Source: Clostridium sp. UBA5530 (GTDB lineage Bacteria; Bacillota; Clostridia; Clostridiales; Clostridiaceae). Taken from it: a stretch of DNA of 5,807 nucleotides. A program made the translations under genes and the position numbers. The DNA is taken from positions 1 to 5,807 of the forward strand of contig DINW01000027.1 of the NCBI GenBank assembly GCA_002423705.1, read 5' to 3'. The notes under the pieces were generated by a model. That model searched no databases and had not been told where the DNA came from. It was given only the letters and a program-made list of their open reading frames with translations. Positions 4,411-5,807 of this stretch are shown in pieces. How positions within the stretch are numbered: position 1 is the first letter of the stretch; every line of letters begins with the position of its first letter.

Positions 4411-5807
4411 CTATTTAGCATAATCAACTGCACGGGTTTCTCTAATAACATTAATCTTTATTTGTCCAGGATATTCTAATTCACTTTCTATCCTTTTAAC
4501 TATGTTTCTAGCCATATCAACTGCCCCTGCATCATCAATTTGTTCTGGTTTAACCATAATTCTAATTTCTCTTCCAGCTTGGATAGCATAGGATTTTTCT
4601 ACCCCTTCATAATCATTGGCAATTTCCTCTAGCTTTTCTAATCTCTTAATATAAGCTTCTAAAGTTTCACGCCTTGCTCCAGGTCTAGCTGCTGAGATAG
4701 CATCAGCTGCTTGAACTAAAACTGCCTCAAGGGATAACATTTCCATATCTCCATGATGGGCACCAATGGCATTAACAATTATTGGTGATTCATGATACTT
4801 TTTGGCTATATCTGCACCTATCAAAGCGTGAGGTCCTTCAATTTCATGATCCAAGGCTTTACCTATATCGTGTAACAATCCTGCTCGTTTTGCCAAGTTT
4901 ACATCTAGTCCTAGCTCAGCTGCCATTAATGAAGCTAAATGAGCCACTTCCATAGAATGCTTTAACACATTCTGTCCATAACTAGTTCTATATTTTAGCC
5001 TTCCTAATAGCTTTACAAGCTCACTATGAAGACCATGAACTCCTGTTTCAAAGGTTGCTTGTTCTCCCTCTTCTTTAATATCATCTTCAATATCCTTTTT
5101 GGCTCTTTCAACCATTTCTTCGATTCTTGCTGGATGAATCCTGCCATCAACAATAAGCTTTTCCAAGGCAATTCTAGCAACTTCTCTCCTGATAGGATCA
5201 AAGCTTGAAAGTATAACCGCCTCTGGAGTATCATCGATTATTAAGTCAACTCCTGTTAAAGTTTCAAGGGTTCTTATATTTCGACCTTCTCGACCTATTA
5301 TTCTGCCCTTCATTTCATCATTTGGTAAAGCAACTACATGAACGGTAGATTCAGATACATGGTCTGCTGCACATCTTTGAATGGCTCCAGTTATGATTTC
5401 TTTAGCTTTTTTATCTGCTTCTTCTTTAGCCTTATTTTCTAAATCTTTTATCATGATAGCAGTTTCATGTTTAATCTCTTTATTAACTTCTCTTAATAAT
5501 AAATCTTTTGCTTCTTCAGAAGTCAATCCAGAGATCCTTTCTAATTCTTCTCTTTGTTTAACATAAAGCTCCTTCATGTTAGCTTCAAGGGCATCTACTT
5601 CCTGAAGCTTTTTAACTATGCTTTCTTCCCTCTTTTCAAGAGATTCACCCTTCTTATCTAGGGATTCTTCTCTTTGAATCATTCTTCTTTCTAATCTTTG
5701 AATTTCATTTCTTCTGTCTCTAGATTCCTTTTCAAAATCACTTCTTAGCCTATGAACTTCTTCCTTAGCCTCAAGAATAGATTCTTTTTTTAAAGACTCT
5801 GCTTCTT
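4411..5807 (-). CDS. rny: Ribonuclease Y, 5' end missing
   Basis: RNase Y is the membrane-anchored endoribonuclease that starts bulk mRNA decay in Firmicutes. The reading frame stays open to the right edge, so no start codon is present; 464 complete codons are visible. In order: a charged coiled coil (visible residues 1 to about 140, rich in E, K, R and Q, including LERRMIQREESLDKKGESLEK); a KH RNA-binding domain with its GxxG loop GREG (5284-5295) in GRIIGREGRN; and an HD hydrolase domain with the metal-binding pair in LLHDIGKA (HD codons 4867-4872), followed by AIGAHHGDME. The C-terminal end is intact (RETRAVDYAK, stop TAG at 4411-4413). If His-Asp aligns with H368-D369 of the 520-residue Bacillus enzyme, about 56 residues are missing, including the N-terminal membrane helix. 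An ATG at 5680-5682 is only an internal methionine within the coiled coil. Confidence 0.97.
   Translation of the reverse strand, partial: EAESLKKESILEAKEEVHRLRSDFEKESRDRRNEIQRLERRMIQREESLDKKGESLEKREESIVKKLQEVDALEANMKELYVKQREELERISGLTSEEAKDLLLREVNKEIKHETAIMIKDLENKAKEEADKKAKEIITGAIQRCAADHVSESTVHVVALPNDEMKGRIIGREGRNIRTLETLTGVDLIIDDTPEAVILSSFDPIRREVARIALEKLIVDGRIHPARIEEMVERAKKDIEDDIKEEGEQATFETGVHGLHSELVKLLGRLKYRTSYGQNVLKHSMEVAHLASLMAAELGLDVNLAKRAGLLHDIGKALDHEIEGPHALIGADIAKKYHESPIIVNAIGAHHGDMEMLSLEAVLVQAADAISAARPGARRETLEAYIKRLEKLEEIANDYEGVEKSYAIQAGREIRIMVKPEQIDDAGAVDMARNIVKRIESELEYPGQIKINVIRETRAVDYAK

Noticed and set aside
5013..5234. Overlapping open frames inside rny, purB, ptsH and the aminotransferase gene on either strand
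   Set aside because: They lie inside confidently identified genes, lack binding sites and have no recognisable protein character.
5680..5682. ATG as a possible start of RNase Y
   Set aside because: The frame stays open to the window edge and the upstream codons continue the typical RNase Y coiled coil (for example EAKEEVHRLRSDFE), so this Met is internal.

Overview
The window is strongly AT-rich, uses A/T-ending codons, and carries spoVS next to a gene for ribonuclease Y. This points to a low-GC, spore-forming Firmicute, most likely Clostridium in the strict sense. I see no tRNA, rRNA, CRISPR array, insertion sequence or phage gene, and no new multi-gene system. It looks like an ordinary chromosomal housekeeping stretch whose more interesting signals lie between the genes.

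Layout from left to right. Bases 1-32 hold a rightward intrinsic terminator for a gene lying off the left edge. Bases 33-356 have no intact gene, but on the minus strand they contain what may be a small decayed gene broken across three frames. A perfect 60-bp palindrome (357-416) closes the leftward gene purB (416-1846, adenylosuccinate lyase of the long, animal-like type). A short divergent promoter region (1847-1986) separates purB from a small rightward two-helix membrane protein (DUF378, 1987-2196). That gene converges on ptsH (HPr, 2234-2494, minus), with an 18-bp-arm hairpin between them serving both strands. Further right, all on the minus strand, come a class I aminotransferase of the aspartate type (2610-3803), spoVS (3983-4243), and rny (ribonuclease Y, 4411 to beyond the right edge, lacking its N-terminal membrane anchor).

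Most genes look like separate transcription units. rny and spoVS each end in a clear hairpin followed by a T-run. spoVS is preceded by a sequence that fits the sporulation sigma-H promoter consensus, overlapping a 12-bp AT inverted repeat. ptsH and purB each have a TGnTATAAT extended -10. The exception is the aminotransferase: I see no terminator after it, so some transcripts may run on into ptsH. The genes share no single pathway. They cover purine synthesis (purB), sugar transport and catabolite control (HPr), amino-acid metabolism (aminotransferase), sporulation (SpoVS) and mRNA decay (RNase Y). For purB and spoVS the first in-frame ATG is probably not the true start, because good ribosome binding sites precede internal ATGs.
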